Source: Periweissella ghanensis
GTDB taxonomy: Bacteria; Bacillota; Bacilli; Lactobacillales; Lactobacillaceae
NCBI RefSeq assembly: GCF_918814755.1
Contig: NZ_CAKKNT010000003.1
Location: 62,001-126,000, forward strand
Reading direction: 5' to 3'
DNA length: 64,000 nt
A program made the translations under genes and the position numbers. Each line of letters starts with the position of its first letter. Position 1 is the stretch's first letter. This document shows, piece after piece, positions 9,673-18,453 of the stretch. The notes beneath the pieces were generated by a model. That model worked only from the letters and a program-made list of their open reading frames with translations, did not search any database and had not been told where the DNA came from.

Positions 9673-9796
9673 ATTAAAAATCTACCTTTTTCTATAAAAT
9701 CAACGCCTACTGCCAGGTTGCTGCGAAACAATTATCATTGCCTCTGTCATTATCGGCAAATCGGTCCTAAGTTTAAGGTTAATTTCACAAATCCAA

Positions 9797-9822
9797 CAAA
9801 AAAGCCCACCCGCAGGTAGACT
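9797..9822 (-). terminator. Terminator of the beta-glucoside operon
   Basis: Minus strand AGTCTACC-TGCG-GGTGGGCT followed by T6, using G-U pairs. Near-identical terminators lie at 56043-56070 and 59839-59866. Confidence 0.75.
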
Positions 9823-9855
9823 CTTGTATATTACATTAACTTTTAGATCAAGGGC

Positions 9856-11178
9856 TTATTTGAAAAATGCTGGAAGGAATTCTTTGTGTGCTTCAAGCAT
9901 TTCTTCCATTACTTGCTTAGCCACATCCCCACTTGTCACTAACGGATTGATGGTTAAGGCTTGTAATAATGTACCGCGATCACCAGTTACAGCCGCTTCA
10001 ATCGTTAATTGTTCCATGGATTTCATCAATTGGAGTAAGCCACGTTCTTGTGGTTTGAAACTACCAAAGTTGTATGGTACCGGTCCATTACCAGTTAACG
10101 TACATGTCACTTCGACGGCACAATCATCCGGCAAGTCTTTGACCGTACCATTATTACGGGTGCTGACGGTCATGGTTGTCCGTTTGTCATTGTAAATTGA
10201 CGTAATCGTTTCACACGCCGCTTCACTATAACGCGCACCACCACGTTCTTCGAGTTGCTTAGGTTTGTAGTCTAATTCGGGGTCTTTGTATAGGTCAAAT
10301 AACTCGGCTTCAATTTGTTTAACCTTTTCCGCCCGCGTACCATTAACCTCAAAATCAGCGAGTTCTTCAGCCAACATTTTATCTGTGTGGTAGTAATAGT
10401 TGTGATATGGGCATGGCACCATGTGGAGGTTTTCAACTTGTTCAAAGATCAAATTATTATCCTTGATATTAGCAACAATTTCCGTATTCGTGCCCGCCCC
10501 ATACATCAGTTTAATTAACTCATCCGTGCGGTCAACCCCTTTGCTATCCATGACCGTGTGCCAGTGCATGTGATTGATACCAGCAAATTGGAAGAATAGC
10601 TTTTCGGGGGCTTCATCGAGTAATTCCGCTTCATTAACAACCGCATTAACTGGGATATTGCATAACCCAACTACTTTTGGCCAGTTACCATAACGTAAGA
10701 CGGCTTCGGTTACCATCCCAGCTGGATTAGCAAAGTTAATCAACCACGCGTTCGGGCACAATTCTTTCATATCTTCAACGATATCTAGGATTACTGGCAC
10801 CGTCCGTAAGGCATTGAAAATCCCCCCGGCACCATTAGTTTCTTGACCAATCATCCCGTGACTCAATGGAATGCGTTCATCCAAAACGCGGGCTGATAAT
10901 TGACCAGCACGTAATTGGGTGGTCACAAAATCGGCATCCTTTAAAGCTTCGCGCCGATCTAAAGTTAAATGGACCGTACAATCAATGCCCGCTGCTTTGA
11001 CCATTCGTTGGGCCATGGCGCCGACAATTTCGAGTTTTTCCTTACCCGCTTCAATATCAACTAACCATAAATCAGTTAATGGAAATTCTTCGTAGCGTTT
11101 GATAAAGCCTTCAATTAATTCAGGGGTATAACTTGAGCCACCCCCAATGGTTACTACTTTTAAACTTTTACGCATCAT
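9856..11178 (-). CDS. 6-phospho-beta-glucosidase, glycoside hydrolase family 4
   Basis: About 440 residues. The N-terminal Rossmann motif (VTIGGGSSYTPELIEGF) binds NAD+; GLCNIPVN (Cys about 174) and GINHMHWH (His about 200) are the metal-binding residues of GH4 enzymes, which cleave phosphorylated disaccharides by an oxidation-elimination route using NAD+ and Mn2+. Substrate is probably cellobiose-6-P or an aryl-glucoside-6-P delivered by the EIIC encoded 13 bases upstream. The frame extends ten codons upstream to 11208 but would overlap the EIIC stop; AAAGGAG lies just before ATG 11178 (ATGATGCGT), which is chosen. Cytosolic. Confidence 0.9.
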   Translation of the reverse strand: MMRKSLKVVTIGGGSSYTPELIEGFIKRYEEFPLTDLWLVDIEAGKEKLEIVGAMAQRMVKAAGIDCTVHLTLDRREALKDADFVTTQLRAGQLSARVLDERIPLSHGMIGQETNGAGGIFNALRTVPVILDIVEDMKELCPNAWLINFANPAGMVTEAVLRYGNWPKVVGLCNIPVNAVVNEAELLDEAPEKLFFQFAGINHMHWHTVMDSKGVDRTDELIKLMYGAGTNTEIVANIKDNNLIFEQVENLHMVPCPYHNYYYHTDKMLAEELADFEVNGTRAEKVKQIEAELFDLYKDPELDYKPKQLEERGGARYSEAACETITSIYNDKRTTMTVSTRNNGTVKDLPDDCAVEVTCTLTGNGPVPYNFGSFKPQERGLLQLMKSMEQLTIEAAVTGDRGTLLQALTINPLVTSGDVAKQVMEEMLEAHKEFLPAFFK

Positions 11179-11191
11179 TTTTTCTCCTTTT

Positions 11192-12457
11192 CTAAATTCG
11201 ATTATCAATTGCGGCTAATTCAGTTTCGATATCCGCTTCTTTAACTAACATTTGTTTTTCCGCTACTTTGAAAAATGGCCAGTAGATAGCAATCGCAATG
11301 ACAATTTCAACGGCTGACCAAACGGCTGCGCGCCAATCCCAACCAGTTGCCATTAGCGGTCCAATAATTGGTGGAATTGTCCAAGGCACTACCGTGGTTG
11401 GCCGACCAATGATGTTACCGGCCATCAGTAAGTACGTGCCCACTGCTAATACTTGGGGGATAATCACAAACGGAATCATCATCAAAGGATTCATGATAAT
11501 GGGAAAACCAAAGATAACTGGTTCGTTAATTTCAAATAATGAACCCCCAATTGCTAAGCGCCCTAATTCTTTATAGGTCTTAGTTTTGGAACGAAGCATC
11601 AATAACACTAATGTCAAGGTTGCCCCGGTCCCCCCGACGTTCACGAATAGACTTGAAAAACCAGCCGCGGTAATATATGGAGCAGCCTGGCCATGCGTAA
11701 ATGCGGCGGCATTGGCGGTAATGAAGGTTAGAAAAATTGGATCGGTCACCCCTTCTAACGTAATATCTCCGTGAATACCGGCACACCATAATAGACTAAC
11801 TAACAGTGTGTAGACCATAATACCTGGCAACGTGTTTAACGCGAACAATAATGGACCAAAAATGTGGTCAATGAACAGTGCCAAGTTAAAGTGCAATGGT
11901 ACCCGAATTGTCCAAAATAGTAGTAAAACAATTGCGGTGGGAATTAATGAGACAAATGAATTACTAACGGCCGGTGGCACACCAGCTGGTAAGCGAATAA
12001 TTAGCTTGTGCTTCAAACACAACCGGAAAATTTCCGTCGTACTAATCGCGGCAATAATCGCCGTAAATAAACTCCCTGATCCAAATGTCGCTGGATCAAT
12101 TACTAATTTATCAGATAGTTCAATCGTTAAAAACGCAATTAATGCTAACGCTGCCCCAGAAATCGCATCAAGCTTGTAACTTTTGGAAAGTTCATAACCA
12201 ATGCCAATTGTCCCAAGCAATGAAATAATCCCAAATGAAACACTAACGGCAGCGGCTAACATCGGCTGATACGGGGTAATGAACTTTGTCCAAGCCGGAA
12301 TCGGAATATTCCCGACAATCAAGAATAAACTCCCCACAATAATGGCCGGTAACGCTAAGGCCAGCCCATTACGGATGGCGACGAGGTGGCGTTGGTTCCC
12401 AATAACACTTAACGGTGGTATCAATCGATTTTGTAACCAATTCATGAATTTGTCCAC
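11192..12457 (-). CDS. celB: PTS beta-glucoside/cellobiose-type permease, EIIC component
   Basis: 421 residues with about ten membrane segments. The start (MDKFMNWLQNRLIPPLSVIG) and motifs GGSLFEINEPVIFGFPIIMNP and GIHGDITLEG are typical of the lactose/cellobiose EIIC family: the Glu in NEP contacts the sugar. It starts with GTG, 8 bases after AGGAGG. It is the first gene of a two-gene operon with the GH4 glucosidase; EIIA and EIIB are not in the window and must be shared with another PTS. The promoter contains a cre site, so glucose repression by CcpA is expected, with the divergent RpiR protein as likely specific regulator. Confidence 0.9.
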   Translation of the reverse strand: MDKFMNWLQNRLIPPLSVIGNQRHLVAIRNGLALALPAIIVGSLFLIVGNIPIPAWTKFITPYQPMLAAAVSVSFGIISLLGTIGIGYELSKSYKLDAISGAALALIAFLTIELSDKLVIDPATFGSGSLFTAIIAAISTTEIFRLCLKHKLIIRLPAGVPPAVSNSFVSLIPTAIVLLLFWTIRVPLHFNLALFIDHIFGPLLFALNTLPGIMVYTLLVSLLWCAGIHGDITLEGVTDPIFLTFITANAAAFTHGQAAPYITAAGFSSLFVNVGGTGATLTLVLLMLRSKTKTYKELGRLAIGGSLFEINEPVIFGFPIIMNPLMMIPFVIIPQVLAVGTYLLMAGNIIGRPTTVVPWTIPPIIGPLMATGWDWRAAVWSAVEIVIAIAIYWPFFKVAEKQMLVKEADIETELAAIDNRI

Positions 12458-12485
12458 GGTGCTATCCTCCTTTTCGTATGCTTTG

Positions 12486-12514
12486 AGAATAAAGGTTTTA
12501 CATTCTTTTGTAAA
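12486..12514 (-). promoter_or_regulatory. Promoter of the EIIC-GH4 operon
   Basis: Minus strand -35 TTTACA, 17-base spacer, -10 TATTCT, about 30 bases before the GTG start. The -35 box lies within the cre site. Confidence 0.65.
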
Positions 12515-12523
12515 CGCTTACAA
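12508..12523. promoter_or_regulatory. cre site (CcpA operator)
   Basis: TTGTAAACGCTTACAA is a perfect palindrome and matches the catabolite-responsive-element consensus WTGNAANCGNWNNCW. It overlaps the -35 box of the glucoside operon, a repressing position. Confidence 0.85.
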
Positions 12524-12610
12524 TAGATTATGGAACAGTTCGATTAAAATGATTAATGTATCATCAATGAAACACCTCGTTCCATTTAACTTATACCCGG
12601 GGGATCGCTT

Positions 12611-13363
12611 ATGTTATTTTTACCTTATAATATCAGTCTAAAGAATACCGAAATTGATATTTACAACTATATTATTAATAATCTCAATCAAGTCGGCTTA
12701 ATGCGGATTCGTGAACTAGCAGATGCCACCCATGTTAGTTCATCAACGATCTTGCGCTTTTGTCGTAAATTTGAATGTACGGGCTATGCCGAATTTCGCC
12801 TCCGCTTACAAGCCTACAATAAATCACTAGGGGATCATCGCTTGGCCATTGCTCCAGTCGATGAATTTCCCTTTTTGGAATTTTTAAAACATACGCACTA
12901 TCCAGATTTTCAAGAAAAGATTACCGCGGCGGCTAATATTTTACTTGAATCTGACTTAGTATTATTTGTCGGGGTCGGGACGTCAGGGATTTTTAGTCGC
13001 TATGGGTCCTACCTATTCTCTTCCTTAGTATCGTTGGCGCTAAATATCGAAGACCCGCTCAACATGCCGTTGTATAATTTAGTCGACAACCGCCATCAAA
13101 AAATTTGCTTAGTAGCCCTGTCGGTGAGTGGTGAAAATGAAAGCATTATCAACTATATCAATCATCTCAAAGCCCATCATGCTAAAATCATTTCGCTGAC
13201 TAACAGTGGTAATTCAACAATTGCGCAATTATCGTCGGTAAATATTGCCTACTATAATAATCTGGAAATGTATGAAGATACGAATATCACTTCCCAATTA
13301 GCGGTGACCTATATTTTGGAAGCCCTTGCCCGCACGGCGCACCAAGCTAAATGTTCAAACTAG
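12611..13363 (+). CDS. RpiR-family regulator (HTH + SIS domain)
   Basis: 250 residues. Residues 1-75 form the RpiR helix-turn-helix (MRIRELADATHVSSSTILRF, GYAEFRLRL), and about 105-240 a SIS sugar-phosphate isomerase fold (FVGVGTSGIFSRYGSYL, VALSVSGENESIINYI) that senses a sugar phosphate without catalysis. It is divergent from the EIIC-GH4 operon, so it probably controls it in response to phosphorylated beta-glucosides; whether it activates or represses is unknown. The intergenic region holds TGGAAC...GTTCCA arms (12530-12583) that could be its operator. A GGGGGATCG site precedes the ATG. Confidence 0.85.
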   Translation: MLFLPYNISLKNTEIDIYNYIINNLNQVGLMRIRELADATHVSSSTILRFCRKFECTGYAEFRLRLQAYNKSLGDHRLAIAPVDEFPFLEFLKHTHYPDFQEKITAAANILLESDLVLFVGVGTSGIFSRYGSYLFSSLVSLALNIEDPLNMPLYNLVDNRHQKICLVALSVSGENESIINYINHLKAHHAKIISLTNSGNSTIAQLSSVNIAYYNNLEMYEDTNITSQLAVTYILEALARTAHQAKCSN

Positions 13364-13542
13364 TTAATCGGTAATATCGCTGACCCTTTAAATTATTTAA
13401 AACGGGACTATTTTTATTGTATTTAAAAATTTAAGTGCTTATAATTATTAAAGTCCATATAAGGTTTACCGACGTGGTAAGCTTAAGCACACTTAAAATA
13501 TTAATATGGATCGCAACTAAATAAATGTATTAGGACGGACAA

Positions 13543-14061
13543 ATGAAAAAAACATTAACTATCATTGCTGCCACTGGCCTTCTCTTTGTCTTAGCAGCCT
13601 GTGGTCACTCATCAGCTACCAAACACGCCCACCACGACGAGCAAAAAACTGCCATGACGAGCAGCAGTTCAAGTACGAGCTCAAGTTCAGACGACAGCAC
13701 AACTTCTAGTTCTACGGCTAGTTCAGCTGCACCAACTAGCTCACAAGCAACGGCTAGTTCATCAAGCACCGCCAGCAGTGCAGCTAGCCAAAGCTCGCAA
13801 ACTGCCGCTAACAGTAGCTCACAAGCAACGACTAACAACCAGCAAGCTGCTGGCGCTGTGACTAGTGCCGCGCAAGCAATCAGTGTTCTCCGGGCCCAAT
13901 TGGGTGCCAACGGTAAAAAAATGGAACTGCTTGCTAATGGTACAACGACGGTTAATGGCCAAACGCTTTACGTTATTGATGCTTACCAAGATGCATCGGC
14001 GAAAGCACCATCTGCAGCTTACCTTGTTTCACAAAGTGGTAAAGTTACCCAACAATGGTAA
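13543..14061 (+). CDS. Ser/Ala-rich lipoprotein of unknown function
   Basis: 172 residues: signal peptide with lipobox LAAC (Cys about 20), a linker of about 85 residues made almost only of Ser, Thr, Ala and Gln (35-115), and a small C-terminal domain (AQAISVLRAQLGANGKKMELLANG ... YLVSQSGKVTQQW in spirit; only short parts are diagnostic). This resembles lipid-anchored surface proteins of lactobacilli whose Ser-rich stalk holds a PepSY- or DUF4767-like domain away from the membrane. Role unknown. A strong terminator follows within 3 bases, so it is monocistronic. Confidence 0.7.
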   Translation: MKKTLTIIAATGLLFVLAACGHSSATKHAHHDEQKTAMTSSSSSTSSSSDDSTTSSSTASSAAPTSSQATASSSSTASSAASQSSQTAANSSSQATTNNQQAAGAVTSAAQAISVLRAQLGANGKKMELLANGTTTVNGQTLYVIDAYQDASAKAPSAAYLVSQSGKVTQQW

Positions 14062-14063
14062 TC

Positions 14064-14094
14064 AAAAAGCCAGCGAACTTTCGCTGGCTTTTTT
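14064..14094 (+). terminator. Terminator of the Ser-rich lipoprotein
   Basis: AAAAAGCCAGCGAA / TTCGCTGGCTTTTT with a tiny loop. Confidence 0.9.
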
Positions 14095-14151
14095 GTGTGC
14101 AAGCATTGCTGTTGGCACAACTTGTTATCCGCAAAATCCCTTTTCACCCCA

Positions 14152-14188
14152 CAAAAAAAGCCGTCTAAAGTAATTTAGACGGCTTTTT
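14152..14188 (-). terminator. Terminator of the pyruvate oxidase gene
   Basis: AAAAAAAGCCGTCTAAA / TTTAGACGGCTTTTT with a 4-base loop, 28 bases after the minus-strand stop. Confidence 0.9.
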
Positions 14189-14215
14189 AAGCTTAACTAG
14201 TAAGCCCCTAATAAA

Positions 14216-16036
14216 TTAGAAGCTGTACTTGTTGTCGCTTGTTTCTTTGATGTAGTTAGAAGTAAGACCTTCTGCTTCAAGGAATTCGCGGAATGGTACT
14301 AATTCTTGTGCTTCGTACTTTTCCTTGTATTCTTTAACAATGTCTTCACTGTATAAGTTAGTGTCAAGCTTCAAAGTTTCAACAGGGATTGGACGATCCT
14401 TAGTGATCTTAGCGTCAACAACAACAACACGACCTTGGTTGTAGTATTCAACGGCTTGTTTCATCACGCTGTCAATGTCTTCGATACGGCTAACAGTTAA
14501 ACCAACGGCTCCTTGAGCTTCACCGATCTTAGCGTAGTCAACATCAGTAAAGTCAACCCCGAAGTTGTAAGTGTTAGTGTCTTCGTACTTGTTCTTAATG
14601 AAACCGTACTCAGTGTTAGTGAAGACCACGTTAATAACTGGTAAGTCATAACGGACGTTTGTCACAACATCTGGGTAAGTCATTGAGAAGGCACCATCAC
14701 ACATCAAGTTCCAAACTTGACGATCTGCGTAAGTCTTCTTGGCAGCAATACCACCTGGTAACGCGATACCCATTGTTGCAAACAATGGAGAAGTACGCCA
14801 TAAGTTCTTAGGTGTCATGTGCAAGTGACGGATTGACATTTGTGTAACGTTACCAACGTCAGTAGAGAAGATTGCGTCTTCTGCAGCGTACTTGTTAATG
14901 GCGTTGTAAACTTGGTAAGCTTGAAGAGGACCTTCAGTCTTGTGTTCAAGTTTGTTCATGTAATCGCGCCAGTTTTGCACGTTCTTAACGTTAGCAGTCC
15001 ACCAAGCTGATTCTTCAACTGGTGAAACTTTAGCAAGGATTTCGTCAATTGCTTGACCAGCATCCCCAAGGATAGCAACGTCAGTTTGGTGACGTTTACC
15101 CAACATTGCTGGGTTGTTATCGATTTGGATGAACTTGTCAACGTTACGGAAAGTACCTTCAACTTCAGAGAATGGGAAGTTAGTACCAACGAACAAGACA
15201 GTATCAGCTTCAAGCACAGCTTCGTTAGCTGGCTTCCAACCAACACGGAAAGTTGAACCAGTGAAGGCTTCAAAGTCCCATTCGAAAGTTTCAAAGTTCT
15301 TACCAGTAGTGATGATAGGTGCTTTGATCTTACGAGCCAATTCTTGTACGGCTGGACCGTGACCCATTGTACCAATACCAGTGTAGATGATTGGACGCTT
15401 AGCTTGGTTCAACAAAGCAACGGCTTCATCGATGTCAGCTTCGTCAACTGGAGCTGATTTGTAGTTTTTGAACTTTTCACCAGATGAGTAAAGTGGTGTT
15501 GAGTAAAGTGATTCTGCATCAAGTTCAGCAAAACCAAAGTCAGCAGGGATTTCAAGAACAGCAACCCCGCGCTTAGCGATGGCAGTACGGATAGCGTCAT
15601 CAACCAAGTGTGGTAATTGTTCAGCAGTGGCAACACGACGGTTGTAAACTGCGATGTTGTCGTACATTGGGTTTTGGTTCAATTCTTGGAATGAATCCAT
15701 GTTCAATTCACGAACTGGTTTTGAACCTAAGATAGCCAATACTGGAATGTTATCCATAGCAGCATCGTATAAACCATTAATTAAGTGAGTTGCACCAGGA
15801 CCACCTGATCCAACAGTAACCCCTAATTTACCACCAAATTTCCATTGCATTACAGCAGCCATGGCACCAATTTCTTCGTGCTTAACTTGCAAGAATTCGA
15901 TGTTGTTTTCTGGGTTACCCATCGCATTCATCAATCAACTCAAAGTACCTGATGGAATACCGTAGATGGTGTGAACACCCCATCCTTCCATGACCTTCAA
16001 CGCTGCTAAACCAGCTGAAATCTTCTGTTCTGACAT
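14216..16036 (-). pseudogene. pox: Pyruvate oxidase gene interrupted by an in-frame TGA at codon 34
   Basis: Read through, the frame from ATG 16036 (AGGAG 10 bases upstream) to 14216 encodes 606 residues, the length of lactobacillar pyruvate oxidase. The N-terminus is typical ([20 protein letters not shown], then YGIPSGTLS), but codon 34 is TGA (15935-15937) where homologues continue with [15 protein letters not shown] to TGA would explain it. Beyond the stop the ThDP/FAD enzyme is intact: [11 protein letters not shown] with the catalytic Glu, [18 protein letters not shown], and the ThDP site [13 protein letters not shown]. The enzyme makes acetyl-phosphate, CO2 and H2O2 from pyruvate and O2. 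TTG-ATG codons directly after the stop could reinitiate a protein lacking the first strand. A recent loss, reinitiation or a sequencing error are the options. Confidence 0.85.
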
Positions 16037-16059
16037 AATATCTATCTCCTATTTTCAAA

Positions 16060-16103
16060 ATGTAACCGTTTACAAGTATAGTATACTCACCCAAAAATAG
16101 CAA
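16060..16103 (-). promoter_or_regulatory. pox promoter with cre site at the transcription start
   Basis: Minus strand -35 TTGCTA (16098-16103), 17-base spacer, -10 TATACT (16075-16080). Immediately downstream ATGTAACCGTTTACAA (16060-16075) fits the cre consensus, placing CcpA over the start site as a road-block. Catabolite repression of pox is known in lactobacilli. Confidence 0.8.
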
Positions 16104-16541
16104 TACGTACACCTTTTTTAAAAACATTAATAATCTTTTTATAATACAAAGGTAATCTTCCAGTATTTATACACCTTGCCAGTTACACCTAATTCTATAT
16201 TTTTAAAGAATATAAGTTAATTATAAATTAAGTCATAACGTTTGACAATACATTATATAGTAATAGTTAGTTAATCTAATTGTAATTATTCTCCCATGCA
16301 TTATGAGTACTAATTTCCGAGTTTGTATATTGTTACACTAAATATCACATTACTTGCAATCATTACCTTTTAGCTTCATTTTCTCCCCTGTGCTTAACAA
16401 TTAATACCCCGTGATGTGAAATACCTACCAAACAAAAACATTTCCACCGTTTTATCAAAATTCAGGCAGAAATTGGCGTTTTTTTAACCGTAAATTCGCC
16501 TTAAAATGTGCCAAATTCTGCACGTTTTTCCCCTTTCCGCA
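16104..16541. other. AT-rich intergenic region between pox and the Xre-cupin gene
   Basis: 438 bases with no convincing gene. The one structure seen is an imperfect inverted repeat, GCAGAAATTGGCG (16466-16478) and TGCCAAATTCTGC (16509-16521), 30 bases apart, just upstream of the Xre-cupin promoter; it may be an operator. Confidence 0.5.
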
Positions 16542-16570
16542 TTGACAACGGGGCGGATTTTTTCTATGAT
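16542..16570 (+). promoter_or_regulatory. Promoter of the Xre-cupin / DMT exporter operon
   Basis: TTGACA, 17-base spacer, TATGAT: a near-consensus sigma-A promoter 39 bases before the ATG. Confidence 0.75.
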
Positions 16571-16608
16571 ACTAAATAAAATACAATATCCTAGAAAAGA
16601 GATTGCCT

Positions 16609-17157
16609 ATGATTACCGAAATTGTCGGCGAACGACTCTTAGATTTGCGTCGTAATCGTCAGCTTACCCTCCAAGAAACAAGCGAGCTCACCGGTGTTAG
16701 TACCGCGACGCTCAATAATATTGAACGCCACACGACCTCACCATCAATTGATACTCTCTGGAAAATTTCAAGCGGGCTTGCCGTGCCGATTAATTATTTT
16801 TTTGCCACCGATACGGTTGATTTTGAAATTGCTACGCCGCGTGATTTTCACGAAATCACGAGTAATGATCCGGCTGTGGCTGTCCAATCAGTTTTCAGCA
16901 CGCTCGTTAGTTCGAATTTTGAAGTCTTTCATTTGACCCTCGCCCCCCAAGCACAGCGCCAATCAGCGGCTCACGTGCCCGGCACAACTGAAATGCTCAT
17001 TGTCGAAACTGGCACCCTAACCGTCATGATCAATGAGCAACCGCATGTTATTTACGCCGGTAGCATGGCCAAATTCAATGGAACTTTTGCGCATACCTAC
17101 CATAATATGGCTGCTACGCCGACCACTTTCATCAGTTTGATGATTTACGATCGCTAG
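16609..17157 (+). CDS. Xre-family regulator with C-terminal cupin domain
   Basis: 182 residues. Residues 1-65 hold a Cro/C1 helix-turn-helix (RLLDLRRNRQLTLQETSELT, GVSTATLNNIERHTTSPSID); residues about 105-180 a small cupin barrel (MLIVETGTLTVMINEQPHV, FNGTFAHTYHN). Such proteins sense a small molecule in the cupin and control neighbouring transport or catabolic genes. A TTG at 16603 is also in frame, but ATG 16609 has AAGAGA in place. It is followed nine bases later by a DMT exporter, with which it forms an operon; autoregulation and control of the exporter are likely. Confidence 0.85.
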   Translation: MITEIVGERLLDLRRNRQLTLQETSELTGVSTATLNNIERHTTSPSIDTLWKISSGLAVPINYFFATDTVDFEIATPRDFHEITSNDPAVAVQSVFSTLVSSNFEVFHLTLAPQAQRQSAAHVPGTTEMLIVETGTLTVMINEQPHVIYAGSMAKFNGTFAHTYHNMAATPTTFISLMIYDR

Positions 17158-17166
17158 GAGGCCCTG

Positions 17167-18129
17167 ATGAATCTTAAAGCCATCTTCCTTGGTATTTTAG
17201 CCGCGCTATTCTTCTCGTTGACATTTTTACTGAACCAATTAAATTTACAAGCCGCGGGTTATTGGCTATGGGTCGCTAGCCTGCGCTATTTATGGATGTT
17301 ACCGATGATTGCCCTCCTTGGGACCATCCCCCAACTACATGCCGATTTTGCTAAAGTATGGCGGGCCATTAAAGCCGCCCCGTGGTACTGGCTTGGCTGG
17401 AGTAATGTCTGCTTTGTCTTATTTTATGTCCCCTTAACGTGGTCAGCGCAATTTCTCCCCGGTTGGCTGGTCTCAAGTCTCTGGCAACTGACAATTATTT
17501 TTGGGGTGCTAACAACGCCACTGATGAAAGTCGCTGACAGTACTGGTATCGCCCAACGTTTAACGATTCCGCGCAATAAGATTAAATGGATGCTAGTCAT
17601 CTTAGTGGGTATCACGCTGACAACCTTACAAGCCCAGGGCCTCCATGGTGTTAATCGGGGCTTTGGCTGGGCGATTTTGGCGATCTTAATGGCTGCCATT
17701 TGCTATCCGCTAGGTAATCGCCAAATTGGTATTCGTTATGGGCATTTCAACGGCCTTGAACGGGTCTTTGGGATGTTACTAGCTACCTATCCAACTTTTA
17801 TCGTGCTAAGCATCATTAGTTATCTTCGGGTTGGCCGCCCGGATAGCGCGACGTTACTGAGTACCTTTGGGGTCGCCTTGGCTTCTGGGGTCATTGCGAC
17901 GGTTTTGTTCTTTCATGCAACCGCATTGGCGGGCCAAAACATGGAAACGTTGGCCACGGTCGAAGCAACCCAATCATTTGAAGTTATTTTCACCGTCCTC
18001 CTAGGCTTACTATTTTTAGGTCACGCGCTACCAAGTCACTTACAAATGGTGGGCTTACTGATTATGTTGCTCGGCATTATAGGTATCAACTTCACTGGCG
18101 TTCTCCATCGTACTAGCAAGTGGCGCTAG
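17167..18129 (+). CDS. DMT-superfamily exporter (multidrug resistance efflux / EmrE-like, ten TM)
   Basis: 320 residues with ten predicted helices in two halves. It resembles the 'multidrug resistance efflux transporter' branch of the drug/metabolite superfamily (N-terminus MNLKAIFLGILAALFFSLTF; late motif ATALAGQNMETLATVEATQS followed by a last pair of helices). TAGGAGG sits before ATG and overlaps the upstream stop, so translation is coupled to the Xre-cupin regulator. It probably exports the compound sensed by that regulator. Substrate unknown. Confidence 0.8.
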   Translation: MNLKAIFLGILAALFFSLTFLLNQLNLQAAGYWLWVASLRYLWMLPMIALLGTIPQLHADFAKVWRAIKAAPWYWLGWSNVCFVLFYVPLTWSAQFLPGWLVSSLWQLTIIFGVLTTPLMKVADSTGIAQRLTIPRNKIKWMLVILVGITLTTLQAQGLHGVNRGFGWAILAILMAAICYPLGNRQIGIRYGHFNGLERVFGMLLATYPTFIVLSIISYLRVGRPDSATLLSTFGVALASGVIATVLFFHATALAGQNMETLATVEATQSFEVIFTVLLGLLFLGHALPSHLQMVGLLIMLLGIIGINFTGVLHRTSKWR

Positions 18130-18222
18130 TTTGACAGGTCAGTGTGGCTCTGTTAACATCAACACATAAAACTTAATTATTAATAAGCAAATATCAATAA
18201 TTATTTAAAGGAGGCCATCCCG

Positions 18223-18372
18223 ATGAGTCTGTTTCAAAAAATTTTAGCGACAATCCTCGTGATTTTAGCCGCCGTGGCAAATCACTTTAATTTGGATTAC
18301 GTCAGCATGATCCTCTCAGTGCTCACCTTATTAGTAATCTTCATCCCCGTGAAAGCTAATCACGCCAACTAA
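18223..18372 (+). CDS. 49-residue membrane peptide
   Basis: AAAGGAGG lies 9 bases before ATG and a terminator begins at the stop codon. The peptide (MSLFQKILATILVILAAVAN...) has two short hydrophobic stretches separated by NLDYVS and a polar VKANHAN tail. Strong translation signals and its own terminator argue that it is real. Family unknown. Confidence 0.6.
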   Translation: MSLFQKILATILVILAAVANHFNLDYVSMILSVLTLLVIFIPVKANHAN

Positions 18373-18409
18373 AAATACCAAGCGGAATTATTCCGCTTGG
18401 TATTTTTTT
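18371..18409 (+). terminator. Terminator of the 49-residue peptide gene
   Basis: AAAATACCAAGCGGAA / TTCCGCTTGGTATTTT, then T run. Confidence 0.9.
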
Positions 18410-18453
18410 ATGCTATTTAGAATTTGCACCCTTGTCTGTACCTAAACTTAAAG

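Noticed and set aside
13605-13910. 101-codon minus-strand frame rich in Leu/Ala
   Set aside because: Antisense of the Ser/Ala-rich linker of the lipoprotein gene.
14956-15375. Long frames inside pox on both strands
   Set aside because: They overlap a clear ThDP-enzyme frame and have no ribosome site or recognisable product.
15935-15937. Selenocysteine or programmed read-through at the pox TGA
   Set aside because: Pyruvate oxidase is not a selenoprotein, no SECIS-like stem was noticed after the codon, and Ser is expected there; a nonsense mutation is simpler.
16104-16541. Possible regulatory RNA in the long AT-rich gap upstream of pox
   Set aside because: No stable hairpin with T run, no conserved motif and no ribosome site; only a weak inverted repeat.
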